A DNA stretch of 7,905 nt from contig PBWY01000102.1 of NCBI GenBank assembly GCA_002727395.1, forward strand, positions 1 through 7,905, written 5' to 3'. The notes beneath the pieces were generated by a model that ran no database searches, was not told the DNA's origin, and was given only the letters and a program-made list of their open reading frames with translations. This DNA is from Rhodospirillales bacterium. GTDB taxonomy: Bacteria; Pseudomonadota; Alphaproteobacteria; MPNO01; UBA2964. How positions within the stretch are numbered: the stretch's first letter is position 1; the number at the start of each line of letters is the position of its first letter. The position numbers and the translations under genes were made by a program. Positions 1-5,432 of this stretch are shown here, piece by piece.

Positions 1-330
1 TTAAAACATGGAGTCCATTTTTTCAGTTTCTTTGTTCCGCCAGGAGTTTCCGTTGTTTTATGGCCATTAATGATTCCTATCGAAATTATTTCATATTTAT
101 CACGACCAATTAGCCTAGCAGTGCGGTTATTCGCTAATTTAACTGCCGGTCATACAATGTTAAAAGTTTTTGCTGGGTTTGTCGTCAGTTTAGGAGTCGT
201 AGGAGGCCTTTTACCTTTCGCATTCGTTGTAGCGCTTACTGGTTTAGAATTACTTATTGCTTTTCTGCAGGCTTATGTTTTCACAATTTTAACCTGTTTT
301 TACATTAACGATGCCATACATTTACATTAA
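1..330 (+). CDS. atpB: F-type ATP synthase subunit a, C-terminal part (5' truncated by window edge)
   Basis: Subunit a is the membrane stator protein that forms the two proton half-channels against the c-ring. The reading frame is open from base 1, so only the last 109 residues are present; the in-frame ATG at base 70 is internal. The essential channel arginine is in AVRLFANLTAGH (Arg codon 124-126, E. coli R210), followed by the conserved Asn of LFAN. The E. coli pair E219/H245 is swapped: His is at 151-153 and Glu at 247-249 (GLELLIAFLQAY), as in mitochondria and alphaproteobacteria. The Gln of LQAY (E. coli Q252) is kept. Hydrophobic helices fill the rest. It lies 30 bases upstream of atpE and is the first visible gene of the Fo operon. 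Identification is secure. Confidence 0.97.
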   Translation, partial: LKHGVHFFSFFVPPGVSVVLWPLMIPIEIISYLSRPISLAVRLFANLTAGHTMLKVFAGFVVSLGVVGGLLPFAFVVALTGLELLIAFLQAYVFTILTCFYINDAIHLH

Positions 331-342
331 CAAAGATCAAAG

Positions 343-353
343 AAAGAAAGGAA
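343..353 (+). promoter_or_regulatory. Ribosome binding site of atpE
   Basis: A purine-rich AAAGAAAGGAA stretch ends 7 bases before the atpE ATG at 361. It is the clearest Shine-Dalgarno-like sequence in the atp cluster. This fits the high c-subunit stoichiometry needed, since many copies of c are made per complex. Other genes in the cluster have much weaker sites. Confidence 0.6.
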
Positions 354-360
354 TAATATA

Positions 361-588
361 ATGGAAGCTGCTGCCGCTAAGTTAATTGGTGCTGGTCTTG
401 CCGCGATTGGGGTAATAGGAGCCGGAATAGGGATTGGTAATATATTTGCAGCGTTTATCTCTTCAGTGGCGCGTAATCCTGCTGCTGCCGATAATGTTAC
501 CGCTATGACTTGGATCGGTTTTGCTTTGGTTGAGGCTATAGCACTCTACGCCCTAGTAGTGGCTTTACTCCTGCTGTTCGTATTCTGA
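361..588 (+). CDS. atpE: F-type ATP synthase subunit c
   Basis: Subunit c is the ring-forming proteolipid that carries protons through Fo. The 75-residue product is a hairpin of two membrane helices. Helix 1 holds the Gly-repeat packing motif GAGIGIG (residues 20-26). The polar loop is ARNPAA (37-42). Helix 2 holds the ion-binding Glu58 in FALVEAIALYA. The residue after Glu58 is Ala, not the Ser of known sodium-binding c-subunits, and helix 1 lacks their Gln, so proton coupling is expected. Length matches alphaproteobacterial c (about 75 residues). It has a good ribosome binding site and sits 30 bases after atpB and 46 bases before b'. Confidence 0.98.
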   Translation: MEAAAAKLIGAGLAAIGVIGAGIGIGNIFAAFISSVARNPAAADNVTAMTWIGFALVEAIALYALVVALLLLFVF

Positions 589-634
589 TCTTCGCAAATA
601 GAACAAGCAAATTTGTAATAAAAAGCTTTAATTC

Positions 635-1132
635 ATGCCGCAATTAGACCCCAGCACATTTACACCCCAATTATTTTGGTTCGTAATCACATTTGTCCTG
701 TTATATTTGGCCATGTGGAGGATCATTATTCCTAGTATCGGTGAAATCCTACAAAACCGTCAAATACGTATTGACAATGATCTCCAAAAAGCAGAACAAC
801 TAAAAAAGGAAGCTGAAATAGTTCGTGAAACATATGAAAAATTAGTTTCGGATGGTCGACAAGCTGCTCAGGATACAATTCGTTCAGCTACTGAAAAAAT
901 GCGACTAGAAGTAGCCGAAAAGCATGAAGCATTAACCGAAAAGCTTTTGAGCCAAGCTGAAAAAGCAGAAGAGCATATCAACTCTGCCAAAAATAAGGCT
1001 TTAGATGAAATTCAATTAATCGCAGTGGAAATCACGCAAGTTGCGGCTACCCGTTTAATTGGTAAACCAATATCAGAAGTTGAAGCTAAAACAGCTGTTT
1101 CATCAGTTCTTGAAAACGGAAAAATTAGTTGA
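635..1132 (+). CDS. atpF': F-type ATP synthase subunit b' (second b-type stator subunit)
   Basis: This is one of two b-type peripheral stalk proteins; in alphaproteobacteria, cyanobacteria and chloroplasts b and b' pair as a heterodimer linking subunit a to F1. The 165-residue product starts MPQLDPSTF, the usual b' N-terminus, which fixes the ATG at 635 even though no convincing Shine-Dalgarno lies upstream. One membrane helix (about residues 13-32) is followed by a long charged coiled coil rich in Lys, Glu and Ala (about 40-140). The PSIGEIL segment after the helix is characteristic of b'. It ends in a TGATG overlap with the b gene, implying translational coupling and roughly equal output. 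The symbol is also written atpG or atpF2. Confidence 0.93.
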   Translation: MPQLDPSTFTPQLFWFVITFVLLYLAMWRIIIPSIGEILQNRQIRIDNDLQKAEQLKKEAEIVRETYEKLVSDGRQAAQDTIRSATEKMRLEVAEKHEALTEKLLSQAEKAEEHINSAKNKALDEIQLIAVEITQVAATRLIGKPISEVEAKTAVSSVLENGKIS

Positions 1133-1620
1133 TGTCTACTATTCAATCACCAGATTTTTGGGTAGCGATTGGTTTCTTACTCCTGATCGGCCTTATTTTG
1201 AAACCAGCTTGGCGCTTCATCAAAGACAGCCTTGATGTCCGTGCAAAAAAAATAGAGGAAAGCTTGAACGAAGCGGCGAGCTTACGCGAAGAAGTTCAAC
1301 ATTTACTCGCTGATTATCAAAGGAAACAACGTGATGCAGCGCGTGAGGTAGATCAAATGCTTGCGGATGCTACGAACGAAGCCGAACGCCTTTGCCAAGT
1401 CGAAGCAGAAAAATTAATGCAAAGTTTGCAACGACGTGAGGAGTTAGCAGAGGATAAAATTTCTCAAGCGGAAGCAGATGCCATTCAAGAGGTTCGTAAC
1501 AAGGCAGTCGAAACTTCTATTTTGGCAACACAACGTATCCTAGAAAAACAACTCGACCAAAAAACGGCAGCTACATTGCTTGACCAATCTATCAAAGAAT
1601 TACCGACTAAGCTGCATTAA
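1132..1620 (+). CDS. atpF: F-type ATP synthase subunit b
   Basis: This is the second peripheral stalk subunit and partner of b'. I start it at the ATG at 1132, whose A is the last base of the b' stop (TGATG); the frame can also be opened one codon earlier at a TTG (1129), which is less likely. The 162-residue product has one short membrane segment (about residues 9-24, FWVAIGFLLLIGLILK). A long, highly charged amphipathic coiled coil follows, running almost to the C-terminus, with Ala heptad-like spacing. Length is typical of alphaproteobacterial b. It is the last gene of the Fo unit. No F1 genes follow, as expected where Fo and F1 operons are separate. The next gene converges 19 bases away. 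Confidence 0.95.
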   Translation: MSTIQSPDFWVAIGFLLLIGLILKPAWRFIKDSLDVRAKKIEESLNEAASLREEVQHLLADYQRKQRDAAREVDQMLADATNEAERLCQVEAEKLMQSLQRREELAEDKISQAEADAIQEVRNKAVETSILATQRILEKQLDQKTAATLLDQSIKELPTKLH

Positions 1621-1639
1621 AGATACAATATTGATTTAT

Positions 1640-2245
1640 TTATCTTCGTAAATTTTGGTTCATTTGTTGCCGGTTATATTTTAATTGCTTCGGTGTTAAT
1701 TGAATTCCAATATAGATTGAATAGTCTTTCGCATCATATTTAGTTGAGATCGGCACTTTTATCTCAACCCTATCTATCAACTTCATGCGGTTTTTATTGC
1801 CCTTAAACATGACATTAATTGGAAAAATCTTTTTGCCACTGGGAGAAGGATGAAATTTTGGTATAGCTACAAAATAATCAAAACTGACGGATTGGTTTTT
1901 GTTAGCGGGGCCACGGCTAACATCAAAGACTATTCTAAGTGATAAATTTACCCCCGTGCGTTTTTTATTAAATCCACACTGCCCTTTGAAATTAATTATA
2001 GAAATATCAGAGATGATATCGATTATATCCATCCCTTTTTTTGAATCAAACACAGTCAAAGTATTTGCGTCTTTAAGCAAAAATATTTTCGGACAAGGCG
2101 GCATAGGTTGCCTATTTGAAGAAAAAGAGCCACAACCCATTAACGTTAGAAGACAAATACCAGCTAAGCATGCTCCAAGTGACCCTTGAGAATTGAAAAC
2201 CCTAAAAAATTTATATTCGGTAAGTTTCACTTTAATTGATAACAC
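1640..2245 (-). CDS. Uncharacterised lipoprotein
   Basis: The function is unknown. The 201-residue product has a positively charged N-terminus (Lys5, Lys7, Lys12, Arg15), a hydrophobic core (about 23-36) and a lipobox LMGC with the lipidated Cys at 38. Gly at the next position predicts outer-membrane sorting under the E. coli rule. The mature part is mixed beta-like sequence with a CPKIFLLKDANTLTVF segment just after the lipobox, a later Cys in FKGQCGF, and a YFVAIPKFHPSP stretch. From memory these resemble a conserved alphaproteobacterial hypothetical lipoprotein family. The start is GTG at 2245 because a TAG immediately precedes it and no ATG lies before the lipobox; a GTG five codons later (2230) is an alternative. 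Neither has a clear ribosome binding site. It is transcribed toward the atp genes and away from ispH. Confidence 0.8.
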   Translation of the reverse strand: MLSIKVKLTEYKFFRVFNSQGSLGACLAGICLLTLMGCGSFSSNRQPMPPCPKIFLLKDANTLTVFDSKKGMDIIDIISDISIINFKGQCGFNKKRTGVNLSLRIVFDVSRGPANKNQSVSFDYFVAIPKFHPSPSGKKIFPINVMFKGNKNRMKLIDRVEIKVPISTKYDAKDYSIYIGIQLTPKQLKYNRQQMNQNLRR

Positions 2246-2525
2246 CTACAAATCATTATGTGTCCTATCACAGAATGGGTGTGCATTACTATTAACACAA
2301 GAACACCATTAATATTCAGATACTCGAGTTACAACAATCACAATGGCCTCATTCTTGTTTGTTACCAGGTTTTTCAAATTCGACTCTTATCATATTGAAG
2401 AAAATTAATCCCGAGTTTACATCAGATGAAATTTTTAACTAGTCAGATTCTAGCGGAGGTGTTGAGTTTTCTCAACCAAGGCAACATATTATGATGGTTG
2501 TCTTATCGAAAGACTTGGCAGGAAT
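2246..2525. promoter_or_regulatory. Divergent intergenic region between the lipoprotein gene and ispH
   Basis: These 280 bases separate two divergently transcribed genes, so promoters for both must lie here. I find no gene, tRNA or convincing sigma-70 pair; TTGAAG at 2395-2400 could be a -35 element but has no good -10 partner. The last 70 bases form a structured leader, listed separately. Confidence 0.5.
2455..2525 (+). promoter_or_regulatory. Structured leader of ispH with competing hairpins and mini-ORFs
   Basis: Four short helices can form here. A: GTTGAG/CTCAAC (2461-2466 with 2471-2476, loop TTTT). B: CAACCA/TGGTTG (2473-2478 with 2495-2500). C: GGCAAC/GTTGTC (2480-2485 with 2497-2502, one G-U). 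D: GTCTT/AAGAC (2500-2504 with 2510-2514, loop ATCGA). A and B exclude each other, as do B and C. The segment opens with a full Shine-Dalgarno GGAGGT (2455-2460) that does not serve ispH. Mini-ORFs start at TTG 2462 and ATG 2491/2494. The ispH site AGGA (2520-2523) follows helix D by five bases. A regulatory role is inference; no known riboswitch family is recognised. Confidence 0.35.
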
Positions 2526-3470
2526 ATGTTTAAAAGAAACCTAACGATTCAACTTGCAAGCCCGAGAGGCTTTTGTGCTGGTGTTGACCGAGCAATTTCT
2601 ATTGTTGAAAAGGCATTAGAAAAATTCGGAAAACCGGTATATGTCCGACACGAAATAGTTCACAATAAATATGTAGTGCAAGAATTATGCGATAAAGGGG
2701 CCATCTTTGTTGAACAGTTAGATGAAGTACCGGATGATTCTTTAGTCATTTTTTCTGCGCATGGTGTGCCAAAATCAGTGCCTGCGGCTGCTCAAAAACG
2801 AGGTCTAACTTATCTAGATGCCACTTGCCCTCTTGTAACCAAAGTTCACGTTGATGCTGCACGTCATAAAAAGGAGGGCCGCACAGTGCTGTTAATAGGG
2901 CATTCTGGTCATCCGGAGGTTGTTGGTACTTTAGGTCAATTCCCAAAAGGCGAAATGCTATTAATTGAAAATATAGGGCAGGCAAAATCTGTGAAAGTCG
3001 AAAACCCCGACAATCTTTCCTATGTAACACAAACTACATTATCTTTGGATGATACGGCAGATATTATAAATGTCCTTAAGGAGCGCTTCCCAACTATTGA
3101 GTCCCCTAGGACAGAAGATATTTGTTATGCCACAACTAATCGGCAGGCTGCCGTAAAGGCTTTAACTCAAACCTGTGATGCCATTGTTGTAATGGGAGCC
3201 GTTAATTCATCAAATTCAAATCGTTTAAAAGAAGTATCACAAGCCTCAGGTTGTTCTAAATCAATCCTTATTGATAGAGCAGAAGAACTTGACATTGGTT
3301 GGTTATGTGGAGTGTACACTTTGGGAATAACTGCTGGTGCTTCTGCTCCAGAAATCTTAGTACAGGAATTGATTACAAGGCTAAAAACTAACTTTAATGT
3401 AAATATAGAAGAGGTTTTCGTGACATCTGAAGATATTGACTTCAGTTTGCCTCGTGCTCTCATTGACTGA
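2526..3470 (+). CDS. ispH: 4-hydroxy-3-methylbut-2-enyl diphosphate reductase
   Basis: IspH (LytB) is the cytosolic iron-sulfur enzyme that reduces HMBPP to IPP and DMAPP, the last step of the MEP isoprenoid pathway. The 314 residues match the family length. The three cluster-ligating cysteines are Cys17 (GFCAGVDRA), Cys101 (DATCPLV) and Cys200 (EDICYATTNRQ). Substrate-binding residues are His46, His79 (SAHGVP), His129 with Glu131 (GHSGHPEV) and the SSNS motif at 228-231. The C-terminal TAGASAPE segment is present. ATG 2526 is the only usable start: the in-frame stretch upstream contains no ATG, GTG or TTG before a stop at 2463. Its AGGA lies only two bases from the ATG, closer than usual. 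It is the first gene of a likely ispH-thrB-rnhA operon. Confidence 0.98.
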   Translation: MFKRNLTIQLASPRGFCAGVDRAISIVEKALEKFGKPVYVRHEIVHNKYVVQELCDKGAIFVEQLDEVPDDSLVIFSAHGVPKSVPAAAQKRGLTYLDATCPLVTKVHVDAARHKKEGRTVLLIGHSGHPEVVGTLGQFPKGEMLLIENIGQAKSVKVENPDNLSYVTQTTLSLDDTADIINVLKERFPTIESPRTEDICYATTNRQAAVKALTQTCDAIVVMGAVNSSNSNRLKEVSQASGCSKSILIDRAEELDIGWLCGVYTLGITAGASAPEILVQELITRLKTNFNVNIEEVFVTSEDIDFSLPRALID

Positions 3471-3500
3471 AAACAAAATTTTATTAACTAGACAAATTTA

Positions 3501-4451
3501 ATGGCTGTTTATACCGAAGTTCCAATTAGCGCTCTAGAACAATTCGTTAGAGAATATGATATTGGAAAAATTGTTCACTTGGAAGGTATAGAAGAAGGCG
3601 TAGAGAATTCTAACTTTCTTTTAAAAACAAATAGAGACACCTACATCCTGACTATTTATGAAAAACGAGTGGACAGTATGGACCTACCATTTTTTCTTGG
3701 CTTAATGGATCATCTTGCGAATAAAGGCTTCCCTTGCCCCACACCCCTTCATGGATTTGACGGCAAGGCTCTGAGGACCTTATGTAACAAACCAGCTGCA
3801 TTAATTACTTTCGTTACCGGATCTGGACCAAAAATTATCACCCGTGATCACTGTTATTCCGTAGGTAAAATTGCTGGCAAAATACATACAGCAGCGAAAG
3901 ACTTTAAAATGAGCAGGAATAATACCCTGGATAGGCTAGGGTGGCGAAAACTATTTGAATTAACTAAGGAACATGCCAACGACTTTTATGAAGGTATCGT
4001 AGAAGAAATCGAGGACGAATTAAATTTCCTCGATCAAAATTGGCCAAAAACACTACCGGTCGGAATCATTCATGCTGACTTATTTCCTGATAATGTATTT
4101 TTTGAGAAGAAAACACTCAGCGGTGTTATTGACTTTTATTTTGCCTGCAATGATTTTATGGCTTACGAAATTGCTACCTGCATAAACGCGTGGTGTTTTG
4201 AAAACGATGGTGGTTTAAATTCTGGAAAGGTGTCTAGTCTTCTCGAAGGATATAAATCTATCCGAACACTAGAGGAGGCGGAATTAAAGCACCTTTTACT
4301 TCTTGCGCGCGGCAGTGCTTTACGATTTTTATTAACTCGTCTTTATGACTTCCTAAACCATCCTAAAGGTGCGCTTGTCAAACCCAAAGACCCATTGGAA
4401 TATCTTGAACGGCTTCGATATCATAAAGAATCTGACCAAATTCTATGTTAA
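3501..4451 (+). CDS. thrB: Homoserine kinase, aminoglycoside-phosphotransferase fold
   Basis: This enzyme phosphorylates homoserine to O-phosphohomoserine in threonine biosynthesis. The 316-residue product belongs to the APH/choline-kinase-like type found in alphaproteobacteria and pseudomonads, not the GHMP type of E. coli ThrB. The N-terminal lobe has the GVENSNFLLKT segment (33-43), the nucleotide-binding loop of this family. The catalytic loop is HADLFPDN with Asp193 as base and Asn198. The metal-binding Asp211 is in GVIDFYFA. It begins 30 bases after ispH with no clear Shine-Dalgarno, so it probably depends on readthrough of the ispH transcript. The protein start MAVYTEV agrees with the family's usual N-terminus. 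No other threonine pathway gene is in view. Confidence 0.95.
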   Translation: MAVYTEVPISALEQFVREYDIGKIVHLEGIEEGVENSNFLLKTNRDTYILTIYEKRVDSMDLPFFLGLMDHLANKGFPCPTPLHGFDGKALRTLCNKPAALITFVTGSGPKIITRDHCYSVGKIAGKIHTAAKDFKMSRNNTLDRLGWRKLFELTKEHANDFYEGIVEEIEDELNFLDQNWPKTLPVGIIHADLFPDNVFFEKKTLSGVIDFYFACNDFMAYEIATCINAWCFENDGGLNSGKVSSLLEGYKSIRTLEEAELKHLLLLARGSALRFLLTRLYDFLNHPKGALVKPKDPLEYLERLRYHKESDQILC

Positions 4452-4481
4452 TATTTTTTTTGGATAGGTTGACTTCATAAG

Positions 4482-4949
4482 ATGAATAAAAAAGCTCGAG
4501 TCAACAAAAATTTTCCGTGCGTAAAAATTTTTACGGATGGTGCATGCAGTGGTAACCCTGGCCCCGGTGGATGGGGAGCTATCTTGCGATGGAAAAATGA
4601 GGAAAGAGAAATCTGGGGTGGAGAGCCCAATACTACTAATAACCGGATGGAGTTATTAGCAGCTATTAAAGCGCTGGATAAATTGAATTATCCAACACAA
4701 GTTTACATTTATACTGATAGTAAATATGTAAAAGAGGGCATAACTAATTGGATAAAATCTTGGAAAAAAAGGAACTGGAAAACAGCATCAAAAAAACCTG
4801 TTAAAAATGTGGATCTATGGAAGACATTGGACGAGTTGGATGCCAAACACGATATAACTTGGCACTGGGTAAAAGGACATGCTGGTAATGTTGACAATGA
4901 AAGAGCCGATGAATTAGCCCGTCAGGGTATTCGAGAAATCCATGAATAG
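4482..4949 (+). CDS. rnhA: Ribonuclease HI
   Basis: RNase HI cleaves the RNA strand of RNA-DNA hybrids in the cytosol, acting on R-loops and primer remnants. The 155-residue product contains the full catalytic set: Asp19 (FTDGACSGNPGPGGWG), Glu57 (NNRMELLAA), Asp79 (YTDSKYV) and Asp143 (ERADELA), plus the catalytic-loop His133 (VKGHAGN). The basic, Trp-rich handle region (about 90-105, WIKSWKKRNWK) is intact, so it is the bacterial HI type with a basic protrusion. The N-terminus is about nine residues longer than E. coli RNase HI; no other start lies between the ATG and Asp19. It follows thrB by 30 bases and overlaps the next gene by 8 bases. Confidence 0.98.
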   Translation: MNKKARVNKNFPCVKIFTDGACSGNPGPGGWGAILRWKNEEREIWGGEPNTTNNRMELLAAIKALDKLNYPTQVYIYTDSKYVKEGITNWIKSWKKRNWKTASKKPVKNVDLWKTLDELDAKHDITWHWVKGHAGNVDNERADELARQGIREIHE

Positions 4950-5415
4950 CGACTCCGACACTAGGTCGCCTGACATAATCACTTTTCCTAGCGTCATCTT
5001 TGCAGTGTTTTTGATTATTGGGCTGATAACAGATAGAGCTCTTTCCGATATACTTAACATTAGCGGTTACCCAATTAAGTTTGGATTTAGCTTTATTATA
5101 CTGGGAGTTATTCTTCTCGCTTGGTCTTGGCTTACCTTTGCAACGGCGAAAACCTGCATAGATATCAGGAAATCGACAAAGCAATTGGTTACTATTGGGC
5201 CCTATAAATATTATCGTAATCCAATGTATTTAGCATATGTTTTAATGTATCTAGGAATTTCAATCTTTTTTGGCCACATGGCTACTTTACTTTTACTAAT
5301 ACCCTGTCTGTTTGCCCTTCACTATTTTGCTATCGAAAAAGAAGAAAATTATCTGAAGGCTAGATTTGGGGAACAATACATCACTTATCGTTCAAGGGTG
5401 AGACGGTGGTTTTAA
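4942..5415 (+). CDS. Isoprenylcysteine carboxyl methyltransferase/PEMT-like membrane protein
   Basis: This is a small integral membrane protein of the ICMT/phospholipid methyltransferase superfamily; the bacterial substrate is generally unknown. The 157 residues contain about four hydrophobic segments (roughly 16-34, 46-69, 95-112, 113-130). The superfamily signature is clear: GPYKYYRNPMY at 86-96, then an acidic IEKEENYL (131-138), RFGEQYITY (141-149) and a basic VRRW end. In characterised members these regions bind S-adenosylmethionine. The ATG lies inside the last codons of rnhA (8-base overlap), suggesting translational coupling as last gene of the cluster; the ribosome binding site is weak. 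Being an isoprenylcysteine methyltransferase in the eukaryotic sense is unlikely, since bacteria normally lack prenylated CaaX proteins. Confidence 0.85.
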   Translation: MNSDSDTRSPDIITFPSVIFAVFLIIGLITDRALSDILNISGYPIKFGFSFIILGVILLAWSWLTFATAKTCIDIRKSTKQLVTIGPYKYYRNPMYLAYVLMYLGISIFFGHMATLLLLIPCLFALHYFAIEKEENYLKARFGEQYITYRSRVRRWF

Positions 5416-5432
5416 TTTTGGGCCTGATATCC

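Noticed and set aside
606..629. Small palindromes CAAATTTG and AAAGCTTT between atpE and b'
   Set aside because: They are short, AT-rich and not combined into a stable stem; no evidence for an RNA processing site beyond their position.
1621..1645. Possible AT-only terminator hairpin between atpF and the convergent lipoprotein gene (AGATA/TATCT arms)
   Set aside because: The stem has no G-C pairs beyond one at each outer arm, contains a mismatch/bulge and has no following T run; it is within chance for AT-rich sequence.
1899..2189. Open frame on the + strand opposite the lipoprotein gene
   Set aside because: It lies wholly inside the lipoprotein gene in antisense, shows no recognisable motifs and no ribosome binding site.
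3198..3233. Val in place of Pro before the SSNS motif of IspH (MGAVNSSNS)
   Set aside because: That position varies in the family (E. coli has Lys), so it is not a functional anomaly.
2746..3463. Two minus-strand open frames opposite ispH (2746-3030 and 3167-3463)
   Set aside because: IspH is unambiguous on the + strand with all catalytic residues; the antisense frames show no family features.
4709..5184. Minus-strand open frames opposite rnhA and the methyltransferase-like gene
   Set aside because: They span two confidently assigned + strand genes and have no domain-like sequence.
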